A DNA stretch of 64,000 nt, taken from NCBI GenBank assembly GCA_002722735.1, contig PBMR01000017.1:1-64000 (forward strand). Reading direction: 5' to 3'. Position 1 is the first letter of the stretch, and each line of letters opens with the position of its first letter. This stretch comes from Methanobacteriota archaeon (lineage in GTDB: Archaea > Thermoplasmatota > Poseidoniia > Poseidoniales > Thalassarchaeaceae). This document shows, piece by piece, positions 18,728 through 29,082 of this stretch. The notes beneath the pieces were generated by a model that worked only from the letters and a program-made list of their open reading frames with translations, did not search any database and had not been told where the DNA came from. The position numbers and the translations under genes were made by a program.

Positions 18728-19573
18728 TCAAGTTGCCGCCTCGGAACCCGAAACACTGAGGGAAGACAGTAGAGCCAACTGGCCTACCTCGGAGAGTCTC
18801 CAAGGTGGACGTCGCGCTTCGGTGGCCGCCTCCACCATTCCAGCGTTGCGTAATTCCCTAATGTGATGACTCAAGAGTTGTCGTGAAATCTCCATTTTCT
18901 TCCTGACTTCGGTGCCAGAAATCCCAACGTTGCCAGAATTGGCGATGGTCTCCAGTATCGCGAGGCGCGTTCCAATGATGGGGTTCCTGATTCTGCCGAC
19001 CTCTTCGCGAGAAAGGGAAGCGATGGCATAGCGTCGGAGTTTTCCATCCCTCCAGGAAATGATCTCGCCCTGAGATTCGAGCACATGCAAGTGGTACGCA
19101 GTGACTCCGTTGGCTAGTCCGAGTGCGTCCCTCATGGCCGAGAAGTGGATGCCGGCGTTGGCCTCGAGATATCCCAGGACGCGGCCCCTAGTCAGCAGGT
19201 CGTCGCCGTTTCCCCTCATTGCAAGCATCGGAGCCAATAGTGCAACGAGTACCGTTATGCGAATCGCCTCGGAAACAGTTGCCGCGACTGTGAGGAATCC
19301 GAGTGTTCCCGCCCCCCCAGCAATCAACCCGAACGACAGGTCCGAGAATGTGCTGGTGGAATCGTCGGATTCGACTTTTGGGTTCGGTGCTCGTGCCCCT
19401 TCCGCTTCATCGTCCGAATCCCCTGATTCAGTAGCCGTGGCACTATCGAAATTGAATTCGTTTATTTCCTCCGAAAAGGAATCAGCCTCGTTGTTCTGGT
19501 GCAGCCAGCCTCCCGCAGCCAAGGAGGCGATTGCAAACAAAGTAAGTACACGCACAGCGGAAACGCCATTCAT
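18728..19573 (-). CDS. Membrane-anchored tandem winged-helix transcriptional regulator
   Basis: N-terminal hydrophobic helix, second hydrophobic segment (GLIAGGAGTLGFLTV...), then two wHTH units (GRVLGYLEANAGIHFSAMRDALGLANGVTAYHLHVLESQGEI and RLAILETIANSGNVGISGTEVRKKMEISRQLLSHHIREL). Confidence 0.75.
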   Translation of the reverse strand: MNGVSAVRVLTLFAIASLAAGGWLHQNNEADSFSEEINEFNFDSATATESGDSDDEAEGARAPNPKVESDDSTSTFSDLSFGLIAGGAGTLGFLTVAATVSEAIRITVLVALLAPMLAMRGNGDDLLTRGRVLGYLEANAGIHFSAMRDALGLANGVTAYHLHVLESQGEIISWRDGKLRRYAIASLSREEVGRIRNPIIGTRLAILETIANSGNVGISGTEVRKKMEISRQLLSHHIRELRNAGMVEAATEARRPPWRLSEVGQLALLSSLSVSGSEAAT

Positions 19574-19921
19574 CGTGCCTCGGTAATTGCCTTCGCCTTT
19601 GATTGACATGGTTAGAAGATTTGACAATCCCAGTGAGTCACAATCCCAGTTCAGACGGATTTGGTCGGGGATGGGGGAGCTCGATTGCGATGGGGGAAAT
19701 TGGCGCTGGCTCGTCCAGTTCCTCATTGTCACTCGTCGTCTCAACGTCAGCAGCAAGCTCACTGGTGACGAGGCATCGTGTACCGGCCAAGAAAATCAGC
19801 GCGGCAACCTGCAGGTCCAGTGTTTGGTCCATAAGACGATTATCATCGGCATTTGCGATTTAAGCGGATTGGTTGTATGGGTATTTCCTGCATCACGAAA
19901 ATCCATTGACTGCGATAATGG

Positions 19922-19993
19922 TGCGGATAGCGGGAATTGAACCCGCGTTGGCAGGTTGGGAACCTGCAGTCATAACCCCTAGACCATATCCGC
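19922..19993 (-). tRNA. tRNA-Gly(CCC)
   Basis: GCGGATATGGTCTAGGGGTTATGACTGCAGGTTCCCAACCTGCCAACGCGGGTTCAATTCCCGCTATCCGCA; anticodon loop TTCCCAA. Confidence 0.88.
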
Positions 19994-20064
19994 TAGGCAT
20001 AGCGAGTGCGTGCAGGTAATTGAGCGCGACGGTGGCCCATCATCGACTTGATTGGTACCCCTGC

Positions 20065-21774
20065 CTATGTCCTTCTCCTAAGTGACTCGATGGCTGTGTC
20101 GGCGGCTCCTAGAGCCTCTAGGCAGTTCTGCAACTCCCCCCCACCCAAAGCCTGCTCAGCATCCGAGATGGCCTTCTCAGCCTCCATCCTGTCATTGTCA
20201 CCGGGGCCGATGCCCGACGAGTCGAGCCGCTTCCTCAAGGTCAGCCAATCCTCCTGTAGGAAGTCCAGCATCTCCTTTGTTTCGTTGCGTTTAGATTCGA
20301 ACGCGTCGAGGTCCGAGGTCAGGTTGGCCATAGACTCAGCGGCCTCGGACCACTTCCCCTCATCGGCCATCGATACCAGGGAATCAAGCCTCTCGTCCCA
20401 TTCTGGCCTCGCCGCGCCCCCGGGGAGCCTTCCCTCGATCTGCTTCCTATGCCGGAGCGCTCTCTGGACCTCCTTCATGGCATCGGAGATCTGTCTGATC
20501 TCCCTCGAGATGCTGTTTGCTAGCCCCTTTGCCAAGGCCGCGTCCCCTGCTTCCATGGCCTCTTTGGCCACTGAGAGCCGTTCGATGCTCTCTACTGGAA
20601 TGTAGCCCTCGACTGCGGCCAAGGCGTGTTCTGCATCGTCAATCGCCCTCGTTGCCTCCTCATGCACGTTCCCTATGCTATCCATGTGGGCACCGATGGA
20701 GGATACCATGGAGAGGGCTTCCTCGGGCTCCTCGTTGGCCATGGCCTCCCTAGCCAAACCAAGGATGGCCCGCACGCTCTCGACCATGTGCCCGCTCTCG
20801 TTGCCGATTGCAGCCTCTGCCTCGGTGATGGCATCGCTCGCAGCGCTCCAGTGCTCCTCAATATTAATCGCCTTGGCCTTGGCCGTTCGCAAGAGTTGCT
20901 CGGCCTCGCGGAGCGAGCCGTGCTCTGCCTCCCTCAGTGCGAGGTCGTAGAATCGCCTAGGGCCCTCCGGGACGTCGGATACGCGCTCTGCACGCTCGAT
21001 GGCCTCCCTCACATCGTCACGGATTGCACCTAGGTCCTTGCTCAAAGCGAGGATGCGCTCTGCCTCGTGCTCTGCCTCTGCGAGCATCATCATCCCCCTC
21101 TCGGGATCGTCCCAGCCCTCCTCACGAGCTGCCTTGAGAAGCGAGGCAGGCTGCTGCATGCCGGGATTCCTAGACTGGAGCTCCAGCAGGCGCACCTCCG
21201 ACTCCCTGAGGTGCACAGCGAAGGCCTTACGCTCGTCGTGAAGGTCGTCCTTGGTCAGCAGATCCGGGGCCATGGTGGCCAACGAGGGAACTACGACAAT
21301 CGCCCATTCAACTGGATTGGATGTCGAAGACAGGATAGGGAGCGCGATACTGAGGCCGGCGAGGGAAGTCAGACCCCTCCAGCGCCGCGACTCGAGAGTC
21401 ACGCCTAGAATCAACCGAGAAGATCGCCACAACGCCAAGACGACGACAAGCATGATGGCCAGAGGCAGCAATTCGGCGTCCTGACCATACTGAATCGCAG
21501 TGAAAGCAAGTAGTGGAGGCCATGAGACGTTCCCTGCAGTGGCGATTCTCGAGCGCTCCATCGGACCGAACTCTACCAGATCGGGCAGTAAGACCGCTGC
21601 CGAGAACATCAACACTACAGGCCCGAACCTCAACAACGAGTCGGACTCGCTACCCACAGATTCCAGCAGCCACCATGCTCCAGCAGCCACCAGCAGCAAG
21701 GTGCCTGCTAGGGCTGCTATCTCCACGCGTCTGCGGTGCTCTGCGATGACCCTATCGGGATAGTCCGGGAGCAT
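20065..21774 (-). CDS. Hypothetical protein: N-terminal TM bundle followed by a long alpha-helical/coiled-coil region
   Basis: Hydrophobic N-terminal segments, then ~370 aa of Ala/Glu-rich helical sequence. Confidence 0.7.
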   Translation of the reverse strand: MLPDYPDRVIAEHRRRVEIAALAGTLLLVAAGAWWLLESVGSESDSLLRFGPVVLMFSAAVLLPDLVEFGPMERSRIATAGNVSWPPLLAFTAIQYGQDAELLPLAIMLVVVLALWRSSRLILGVTLESRRWRGLTSLAGLSIALPILSSTSNPVEWAIVVVPSLATMAPDLLTKDDLHDERKAFAVHLRESEVRLLELQSRNPGMQQPASLLKAAREEGWDDPERGMMMLAEAEHEAERILALSKDLGAIRDDVREAIERAERVSDVPEGPRRFYDLALREAEHGSLREAEQLLRTAKAKAINIEEHWSAASDAITEAEAAIGNESGHMVESVRAILGLAREAMANEEPEEALSMVSSIGAHMDSIGNVHEEATRAIDDAEHALAAVEGYIPVESIERLSVAKEAMEAGDAALAKGLANSISREIRQISDAMKEVQRALRHRKQIEGRLPGGAARPEWDERLDSLVSMADEGKWSEAAESMANLTSDLDAFESKRNETKEMLDFLQEDWLTLRKRLDSSGIGPGDNDRMEAEKAISDAEQALGGGELQNCLEALGAADTAIESLRRRT

Positions 21775-21838
21775 GACCACGCTGTTTGGTGACTAAGAGG
21801 GGGTCAATAGGTATGCGGTGGGCTGAGCGATCCCCAAA

Positions 21839-24007
21839 TCACTGATCTGCTGAAGATTTCCTAATGACATACAGTACGACAATGGTGAGCAGCAATACCG
21901 CAACCAAAGCGCCCGACTGGGAGCCCTCGGTCACTAGGATACCCTGATCAATGCTGTATTCCAACGGGATTTCACCATGGGTTTCGGCAATGGCGCTATC
22001 CCACTCGACCTTGAGACCTTCGAGGCTCTCGTTAACAAGGGCGAGTTCGAATTCGATGGTCGAAGCGGTCGCGCCGCCTTCCAGAGTGGCACCAGAGAAT
22101 TCCTCGAACCTGCTGCAGTTGCCCCCGAAGCAAACCCTCGCGAAGGCCGGATCAGAGCCCTGATTCTCAATCTGGACTGTGTAGGTCATACTGCAAGGAT
22201 AGCAACTACTGCCCCCTATGTCGGCCACTTCTGACAGGGACTGGTCGATGACTACGAGATGCGCACCCCTCATCGGGTGAACAATGAGGTCGTACGTCTC
22301 TGTCCTGGTGTTTCCAGAGGAATCGGTAGCCGATGCAGTCACCTCGTGATTACCGAGTCCGAGTAGTGAGGAGTTGGCCTCGAGGGTCTCGATGCTAGAC
22401 CAATCACCATTGGTAATCAAGTCCGTGCCATCCATGGAGACCGTCCAAGTGAGGTTCTCAATGGAATCAAGGTCATCAAACGACTTCGAGAATATCAGTT
22501 GGAGCACGTCATTCTCGTGGATCTCGTCATCTGGCTTGAGCAGAGTGCGATTTACCATCACATCCATCATGATTGTCGGGGGGTTTGCATCCAAGACTCT
22601 GATTGCCCATTCTTGATAGGCGATGTTTCCTGCATCGTCTGAGAGTTGTAGGAGCATGCTGTACAAGGTGGGGACTCTGGACAGGTGCCTCTCGTCTATG
22701 CTGAGGTGGGCCCCATTCACGCCTGCACCCTGATTGGCGGTAAACTGGAATGTCTTCTGCTGGACGCCCAACTGCCTCCAACCCTCGGAGATATTGGTGA
22801 ACAACTCCAGTTTTACGGGAAGTCCCATTTCATCGGAGCTGTTGACATCAAAAACCAATTCACTGCCGGCATCAACCTCGACGATGTACTCAGAGAGATC
22901 GTGCACTCGCTGTTCGGAGCCTGTGACGACCGATAGGACCCCGGTCCATTCCGGAAGGATGCCATCGATTCCGACGTTGTCGTTCCAGTACGAGGCCAAA
23001 CCATGTGAGTCGGTGCATGATGCTACCACGCTAGCGACATCACCGTGGGAGAATCCATGATTAGAGGGGGAGAATTCGAACCATGGGTTCTGGAACATGG
23101 CAAGAATCGACTCGTCCTTGCTCACAGACCATTCTATGACTGGTGATTCCAAGGGTCCGTCGTTGCACGCAGCAGAGAACGACGAGTGGGTGTCGAGTGG
23201 GATTGAGGAGGATGTGGCTGGGAATCTCGATGCAGAAATCGAAGGCGGGAGATTCTCTCCGATGGTGATTCTAATATCGAAGGCCACGGGTGCAAGGGAG
23301 CGGTTTACGGTGAAATTCCTAGACTCACCGCTGAATATCTCGATCATCGGACTGAACTGAATCTCCCAATTCTCGGGGAGGTTGATACTGAGAGGAATCT
23401 CTTCGATGAGGGCACCGACTCTGGGGATGTCGAGAATCCTCATGGTCCGGCCGTCAGTCAGACCGGTCAGATTAGCTGATTCGGACCATCCCCACGTTCC
23501 ATTGGAAGTATTGACTGGTCCAGTTTCAGGTGGTTCGACGGATACTTCGTTGCCCGAGGGTGCGCTCATTGGGGTATAGTCGAATGTGCAGCAACCGCCT
23601 GTTGAGGCATCGGTCCAATTCCTCGCCAAGGCTACCATGGCTGCGAAGTCGTCCGCCTCCGAGGAGTTCACCCAACCATCGGAGTCGCCCAAGTACAGGT
23701 CAATCTGCTCCCTGAGACCGAGGGATTGGTTCTCCAGCAGGTCCGTGCCATATTCATCGGAGACAGTAGCCTGAGCGAACCAGGTTGCTGACAATGATGA
23801 GCTTGCTGCAATGGGGGCGCTGAAGTTCAGGAATGACTGGCCTTGGACCGAGTCAGTCCCATTGTAGGAAGTTGGGTATTGGAGTGTCTCGGATTCGCTC
23901 AATGGTAGAGTTTTGGGGGCGGGGTCATGAGTCATCAGAACAGTCGATGAGATCAAAATGAAACACAGCGCAACGCAGATTTCGGCAGTGCGTTCCATCT
24001 CTTTCAC
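21839..24007 (-). CDS. Hypothetical secreted protein with Ig/CARDB-like extracellular domains and C-terminal TM
   Basis: N-terminal signal/TM; CSMTYTVQIENQGSDPAFARVCFGG resembles a CARDB-like domain; C-terminal GALVAVLLLTIVVLYVIRKSS. Confidence 0.7.
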   Translation of the reverse strand: MKEMERTAEICVALCFILISSTVLMTHDPAPKTLPLSESETLQYPTSYNGTDSVQGQSFLNFSAPIAASSSLSATWFAQATVSDEYGTDLLENQSLGLREQIDLYLGDSDGWVNSSEADDFAAMVALARNWTDASTGGCCTFDYTPMSAPSGNEVSVEPPETGPVNTSNGTWGWSESANLTGLTDGRTMRILDIPRVGALIEEIPLSINLPENWEIQFSPMIEIFSGESRNFTVNRSLAPVAFDIRITIGENLPPSISASRFPATSSSIPLDTHSSFSAACNDGPLESPVIEWSVSKDESILAMFQNPWFEFSPSNHGFSHGDVASVVASCTDSHGLASYWNDNVGIDGILPEWTGVLSVVTGSEQRVHDLSEYIVEVDAGSELVFDVNSSDEMGLPVKLELFTNISEGWRQLGVQQKTFQFTANQGAGVNGAHLSIDERHLSRVPTLYSMLLQLSDDAGNIAYQEWAIRVLDANPPTIMMDVMVNRTLLKPDDEIHENDVLQLIFSKSFDDLDSIENLTWTVSMDGTDLITNGDWSSIETLEANSSLLGLGNHEVTASATDSSGNTRTETYDLIVHPMRGAHLVVIDQSLSEVADIGGSSCYPCSMTYTVQIENQGSDPAFARVCFGGNCSRFEEFSGATLEGGATASTIEFELALVNESLEGLKVEWDSAIAETHGEIPLEYSIDQGILVTEGSQSGALVAVLLLTIVVLYVIRKSSADQ

Positions 24008-24990
24008 CTATGACCCGTGCCATGGATGATTGTTGAGCCATCGAAATCGATTCCCAGTGGTAGGAGGCCACTGGCGGGACCCAGTTCTCGGGCGAGCGTC
24101 ATCCTGAGGCTGGCATCCCCATGGACAAGCAGGAATCCTCCAGCGCCCGCGCCTAGCAGCTTGGCGCCAGTCGCGCCTAAATTCATAATGCGATCATACA
24201 GGGCGTCAATCTCAACATTGCTCACGCTGGGCGAGATACCACGCTTGTAGAGCCACGTCTCGCTGAGGAGTGTGCCGAGAGCCGTTAGTTCCCCTGACTC
24301 AAGCATGCCTCGGGCTTCGTCCGCCTGCATTCTGATGGCTCGCAGTCGGGCCAGTTTGTCGCTGGGATCGTCCGATGCCTCGGCTAGAACCTCCCTGGCG
24401 CTTCGAGTGAGTCCGGTGTAGACCAGGGTGAACTCGTTCCGGATGGCGTCGATGGTCTGGTCGCTGAGCCCGACTGGCTCGACAAGCACACCGTCGGGGA
24501 CGAAGCTGATTGAGTTGGCTCCACCGAAGGCGGCAGCGTACTGGTCCTGACGACCGATGGGGGCGCCGAGAATATCTATCTCGATGTGACAAGCCTCCTC
24601 TGCGAGTTGTTCTTTGGAAGCCTGTATTCCGGCGAATGTGTGTAACGCATTGAGCAGTCCCACGGTCAAAGAGGATGATGAGCCCAACCCGGTGCCACGA
24701 CCAGGTATGTCCGCGATCGTGGTAATCTCCACTCCGGAGGTGACTCCGGTGAGGCGCATTGCCTCCCTCATGAGGTCGTGTTGCACGTCTTCGAAGGTAT
24801 CGACGACCTCCATCGAGGAGTACGAGAGCCTGATGCTGTCGTCGAACCTAGGGTTTAGTGTCACGTATACATACCGATCTAAGGCAATCGAGGTCACTCT
24901 GCCCCCTGAAGGCTCGGCGAGGGCAAATCCGTCTACGTCGGTGCCACCGCCACAGATTGAGACCCTGACGGGGGTCCGACTGATTATCAT
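24004..24990 (-). CDS. GHMP-family sugar kinase (heptose-7-phosphate kinase-like)
   Basis: MIISRTPVRVSICGGGTDVDGF; PGRGTGLGSSSSLTVGLLNAL; GATGAKLLGAGAGGFLLV. Confidence 0.85.
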   Translation of the reverse strand: MIISRTPVRVSICGGGTDVDGFALAEPSGGRVTSIALDRYVYVTLNPRFDDSIRLSYSSMEVVDTFEDVQHDLMREAMRLTGVTSGVEITTIADIPGRGTGLGSSSSLTVGLLNALHTFAGIQASKEQLAEEACHIEIDILGAPIGRQDQYAAAFGGANSISFVPDGVLVEPVGLSDQTIDAIRNEFTLVYTGLTRSAREVLAEASDDPSDKLARLRAIRMQADEARGMLESGELTALGTLLSETWLYKRGISPSVSNVEIDALYDRIMNLGATGAKLLGAGAGGFLLVHGDASLRMTLARELGPASGLLPLGIDFDGSTIIHGTGHR

Positions 24991-25104
24991 CGGACCTCGG
25001 GGACGGCGTGCTCCTCATCAAGACGCCGGTATGACATCAAATCGTGATACAATATAGACGGTAAGGCATATGAAAGGGCCGCTGCCGCGTGGAGCAGGAG
25101 AGGC

Positions 25105-26034
25105 ATGGGCGACGTAGTGACGATGGACGATCTCACCAATGATGAGATCATCTCGATCCTCGATTCCGCTGAGCGTCTTCTTCCTGTCGCTAAGGGAGAT
25201 TGTCTCCTTCCAGTGCTCGAGGGCAAGGTACTGGCGAACATGTTCTTCGAGAACTCGACTCGAACCAGGATGTCATTCGAGACGGCGATGAAGCGACTTG
25301 GGGGCTCAGTGCTCAACTTCAGCTCTGTCGGAACCTCGGTTGCCAAGGGTGAGACCCTGTATGACACAATGAAGATGATAGAGGGGTACGCCGATGTGGC
25401 TGCAATCCGCCACCCAAGACAGGGGGCCGCCCAGTACAGCGCTGATGCAGTGGAGATACCAATCCTGAACGCTGGAGATGGAGCGGGCAACCACCCGACG
25501 CAGACTCTCCTAGACCTGTTCACAATCCGCCAGGCCCACGGCTCTCTAGAGGGTCTCAATGTTGTCCTCGTGGGAGACTTGCGCTACGGGCGCACGGTGC
25601 ACAGCCTCTCGCACGCATTGATCCGCTTCGGAGCCAGTCTCACCCTCATCTCACCTAGCACGCTGAGGATGCCGGAGGAGATAGTCTCGGACCTCCGAGC
25701 CCACGGTGCCGGGATCAATGAGACCGATTCGCTTTCCGACCAGATTGCTGATGCTGACGTGATCTACATGACTAGAATCCAAAAGGAGAGGTTTCCGGAC
25801 GAGGACGAATACGCAAAGGTCGCGGGGATCTACAAGCTGTCAGTCTCTGACTTAGCCGGGGCCAAGGAAGGCATGGCGGTTATGCATCCCCTTCCGAGAG
25901 TGGATGAGATCGACCCCAGTGTCGACTCCACGGATCACGCTCGATACTTCCAGCAGGCGTTCAACGGAGTGCCGACCCGCATGGCGCTGCTCTGCCGAAG
26001 CCTCGGCGTCGATGTACCAAAGAAGGTGAAGTGA
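25105..26034 (+). CDS. pyrB: Aspartate carbamoyltransferase catalytic subunit
   Basis: MFFENSTRTRMSFETAMKRLGG; IRHPRQGAA; GDGAGNHPTQTLLDLFTI; MHPLPRVDEI. Confidence 0.96.
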   Translation: MGDVVTMDDLTNDEIISILDSAERLLPVAKGDCLLPVLEGKVLANMFFENSTRTRMSFETAMKRLGGSVLNFSSVGTSVAKGETLYDTMKMIEGYADVAAIRHPRQGAAQYSADAVEIPILNAGDGAGNHPTQTLLDLFTIRQAHGSLEGLNVVLVGDLRYGRTVHSLSHALIRFGASLTLISPSTLRMPEEIVSDLRAHGAGINETDSLSDQIADADVIYMTRIQKERFPDEDEYAKVAGIYKLSVSDLAGAKEGMAVMHPLPRVDEIDPSVDSTDHARYFQQAFNGVPTRMALLCRSLGVDVPKKVK

Positions 26035-26501
26035 TGGCCGAAATGCGTAGGGTGACTGCGATTCGCAACGGGACTGTCATTGACCACATCCCCGCTGGCC
26101 ACGCCCTCCAAGTAATCCAAATGCTGCATATCGACATGACTAGGTCGACCCCAGTGTCGCTGGTGATGAACGTGCCCAGCGACAAGCTCGGACGCAAGGA
26201 CGTCCTCAAGATAGAGGATCGCGAACTCAACCAAGAGCAGTTGGACAGATTGGCCCTGATTGCCCCAGCAGCCAGCATCGCCATCATCCGCAACCACGCG
26301 TTGGCGGAGAAGTTGAGGGTCGAGCTCGCTGATGATATGGTCAACGTCGCCAGATGCTCGTTCTCGAACTGCATCACAAAGAATGCCCGCGAGCCCCTAC
26401 CGCAAAGGCTGAGCGTAATCAGCCAAGACCCATTGGAGGTCAGGTGCTACTATTGCGGGCGTGGCCAGGACCTCGAAGAGGTCATCAATAATATCATCTA
26501 A
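26031..26501 (+). CDS. pyrI: Aspartate carbamoyltransferase regulatory subunit
   Basis: Overlaps pyrB stop; RNGTVIDHIPAGHALQVIQML; zinc ligands CSFSNCI...CYYCG. Confidence 0.95.
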   Translation: MMAEMRRVTAIRNGTVIDHIPAGHALQVIQMLHIDMTRSTPVSLVMNVPSDKLGRKDVLKIEDRELNQEQLDRLALIAPAASIAIIRNHALAEKLRVELADDMVNVARCSFSNCITKNAREPLPQRLSVISQDPLEVRCYYCGRGQDLEEVINNII

Positions 26502-26525
26502 CTGAATCAGTTTCCATGTACCGAT

Positions 26526-27512
26526 TCAAGAGATCTCTTCCAACCATTGTCTCATCGTGCAGGCCTGACAGACATCCTTGCTCGTTATCTCGTGGCACTC
26601 AACGCACCGGTTGACTTCGTTCTTGGCCTTGGGATAGGCCTTTTGATGCAGGCCGCGAATCTGGTCGATTGAGTGCAGTAGGCCGTGGCGCGCCCCCGGA
26701 GTCTGCGACTCCATCCCAGCAACCACGGCCCGGCTCTGCTGACGCATCGCCCCTGGAGCGTGAGGGCACTCGCCATGATGGAATGGAAGCCCGCTCTGGA
26801 TGGCGTGAGCATGAATCTCCTGCTCAGGAATCCAGCGCAGTGGTACAATCCTCGGGGCGATGCCATCTATAGGGGACTGGGTATGTGGGGCAAGCCTGAC
26901 CGAGCGGTCGATCTCCCCCTTCTGGAGGTTCATCAGGATGGATTGGGCCATGTCGTCGAGGTTGTGGCCTAGTGCAATCACGTCTGCACCGACCCTCTGG
27001 GCCAGTGTGTTGAGGGTCTGGCGGCGGAACACGCCGCAGAACGAGCAAGACATCAGCCCCTTCGCCTCATCGTGGCGCTCCCCCATCACCGGTATCTTGG
27101 CCACCACCTCATCCATACGCCCGAAATCCATGGTCACGTAGCTCAGTGTCTCAAAGCGAATCCCCAATCTCCCAGCCAACTCCCTAGCGCACTCGAGCGA
27201 GGGAGCGCGGTAGCCGTCGATGCCCTCATCTATGCAACCAGCAATCAGATCGACGTCGCGACGCTGGCCGATGATATCGGACATCATGGTGAGCAGCACT
27301 GCCGAGTCCTTGCCCCCGGACACAGCGACGAGTATCCGGTAGGGGGAGCCGTCCTCGTGCCGTGCGTCCTTGGGCAGTTCGAGCTGCAGGCGCAACTCTC
27401 TCGAGGAACGTTTGCGAACAGACGAAGCCAGATGCTGGCCACAGAGGTGCTGGCCACTGTAGGGCTGGTGGACCACGGCGTTCGAGCGACATCTGCTGCA
27501 GGGCTCGATCAT
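26526..27512 (-). CDS. tRNA 2-thiolation protein of the Ncs6/TtuA/CTU1 type
   Basis: CSRCRSNAVVHQPYSGQHLCGQHL; PP-loop VAVSGGKDSAVLL; CSFCGVFRR; GHNLDDMAQ; C-terminal CVECHEITSKDVCQACTM. Confidence 0.88.
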   Translation of the reverse strand: MIEPCSRCRSNAVVHQPYSGQHLCGQHLASSVRKRSSRELRLQLELPKDARHEDGSPYRILVAVSGGKDSAVLLTMMSDIIGQRRDVDLIAGCIDEGIDGYRAPSLECARELAGRLGIRFETLSYVTMDFGRMDEVVAKIPVMGERHDEAKGLMSCSFCGVFRRQTLNTLAQRVGADVIALGHNLDDMAQSILMNLQKGEIDRSVRLAPHTQSPIDGIAPRIVPLRWIPEQEIHAHAIQSGLPFHHGECPHAPGAMRQQSRAVVAGMESQTPGARHGLLHSIDQIRGLHQKAYPKAKNEVNRCVECHEITSKDVCQACTMRQWLEEIS

Positions 27513-27622
27513 TAAGTGAGAGCCCATGACCAACCCCGCAAGAGCATGGGCTTGAACCCACGCATGCCTCTGAGAATCCATTCCTCCGGTGAATTGATGT
27601 CCATGAACCCGGCCATCGGGGC

Positions 27623-27868
27623 ATGGTTGGGGTGGGACCGCTGCCGGGACGGAGCGAAGTGGGGGCTCGCAACTTCTCCCCGTGGACAGACAGGGGCTCG
27701 CTCTTCCTATCCGTGGTAGCAGCGGTGTTAGCAGCCTCCGAAATCTCTTCCTTTCTCGAACGGTGGCTAGGTGGAAGAGCGATGACCGCCACCGTTTGCG
27801 GGTTGGTAATCCTCGTCCCCCTGCTTGCAACATCGCTGGGCAAGTTGGTAGTGAGGCTACAGACCTAA
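27623..27868 (+). CDS. Possible small two-TM membrane protein
   Basis: 81-aa ORF filling an otherwise empty gap; two hydrophobic segments. Confidence 0.3.
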   Translation: MVGVGPLPGRSEVGARNFSPWTDRGSLFLSVVAAVLAASEISSFLERWLGGRAMTATVCGLVILVPLLATSLGKLVVRLQT

Positions 27869-27874
27869 GAGCCA

Positions 27875-29080
27875 TCAAGTGCGCAGCTTTGCGATACCGG
27901 ATTCGACGTATCCAGTGATACTTTGCCACGGGACGACATATCGCATTCCGGCTACTACTAGAATGAAAAGTCCGGCCGAGATCACCTTCCCATAGGTCAT
28001 CTGCAGCTCCAATGACTCTTTGACCTGCCCAGTCCACTGGGTTCCCTCGAGGATGCCGACGAAAGATATCATCAGGTCATCGAAGGAGAGCGCGAGTGAT
28101 GTGGTGAGGGTTACTAGCGTGATAGTGACGGTCATGTGCACCAGATGGGCGTTAACGACGTTGTCGAACTGCCTCACGTACTCTGCGTTCCTCTTGGTGT
28201 CCTCGGGCAGGGAGGCAGCGTACTCGAGGTGGTTGATAGCCGCGGATCCAGATTCCATAAATACAAGCATCAGAACTGCAACTACAAGGAGGGAAGCAGC
28301 GAAATCTGAGACCAATCCACCGAACATCGTCCCCTCTCCTATCTGGGTGGGAAGGGGTCGGAGCCCGACGTCGACCTCGGAGACAATTGGCTCGAAGGTC
28401 AGCACCGCGTGGATGCCTATGACTACGAGATAGTAACCGACTGTCCAGGATATGGGTCTCTTAGAGAGCCCCCAAATACCAACAAGCCCGGCTAGAACGG
28501 GAGCGAATACGATACCGAGGAAGACCAATTCGAAGATGAAGCCAAGAGGGGAGAAGAGTACGTCTAGGTGGTTCAGTGTCTCGTTTTCGTGACCAAATGG
28601 GAAGTGAGGGCCGTTGAATACCATCGCGATGACCCATGAGAATACGAACGGGACCACCATCCAAGCGATGAACGCAATCGTGACGCCCGTTCGGACGCGA
28701 GTCTGGAACTCTTGACTCATTGACCGCAGTTGTGCCCACGCCACGGTTGCTGCCACGCAAATCACCAACGGCCCGATGAAGGACGCGGAACCAGTCTGCC
28801 CCAGTCCCAGTAGGACGTCGGGAATCAGCAGGTCACTTTGGTTGGATAGCCACATCAACCCCCTCGTATGCTCGTAGGAGGGGCACCATGAGGTCGTGCT
28901 GTGGTCCATGATGAACTGCTCGCTGCACGAGCCGTAAATCTCGCTAATCCTCTTCATTAGGAGGAGGAGCGCGGTCGTCGATACAATTTGCAGGGACAGA
29001 ATTTGCCACTTTCGGCGTAGGACCGGGATGTGGAGGGACAGTGTTTCTTCAGGGCTATCTTCCTCTGTTGACATGCTCAC
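27875..29080 (-). CDS. Polytopic membrane protein of unknown function
   Basis: Many hydrophobic segments; 3 bp from the upstream DUF58 gene on the same strand. Confidence 0.75.
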   Translation of the reverse strand: MSMSTEEDSPEETLSLHIPVLRRKWQILSLQIVSTTALLLLMKRISEIYGSCSEQFIMDHSTTSWCPSYEHTRGLMWLSNQSDLLIPDVLLGLGQTGSASFIGPLVICVAATVAWAQLRSMSQEFQTRVRTGVTIAFIAWMVVPFVFSWVIAMVFNGPHFPFGHENETLNHLDVLFSPLGFIFELVFLGIVFAPVLAGLVGIWGLSKRPISWTVGYYLVVIGIHAVLTFEPIVSEVDVGLRPLPTQIGEGTMFGGLVSDFAASLLVVAVLMLVFMESGSAAINHLEYAASLPEDTKRNAEYVRQFDNVVNAHLVHMTVTITLVTLTTSLALSFDDLMISFVGILEGTQWTGQVKESLELQMTYGKVISAGLFILVVAGMRYVVPWQSITGYVESGIAKLRT

Positions 29081-29082
29081 AC

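Noticed and set aside
20048-20605. 185-aa Ser-rich plus-strand ORF
   Set aside because: Antisense to the 571-aa TM/coiled-coil protein; composition reflects the complement of Ala/Glu-rich codons.
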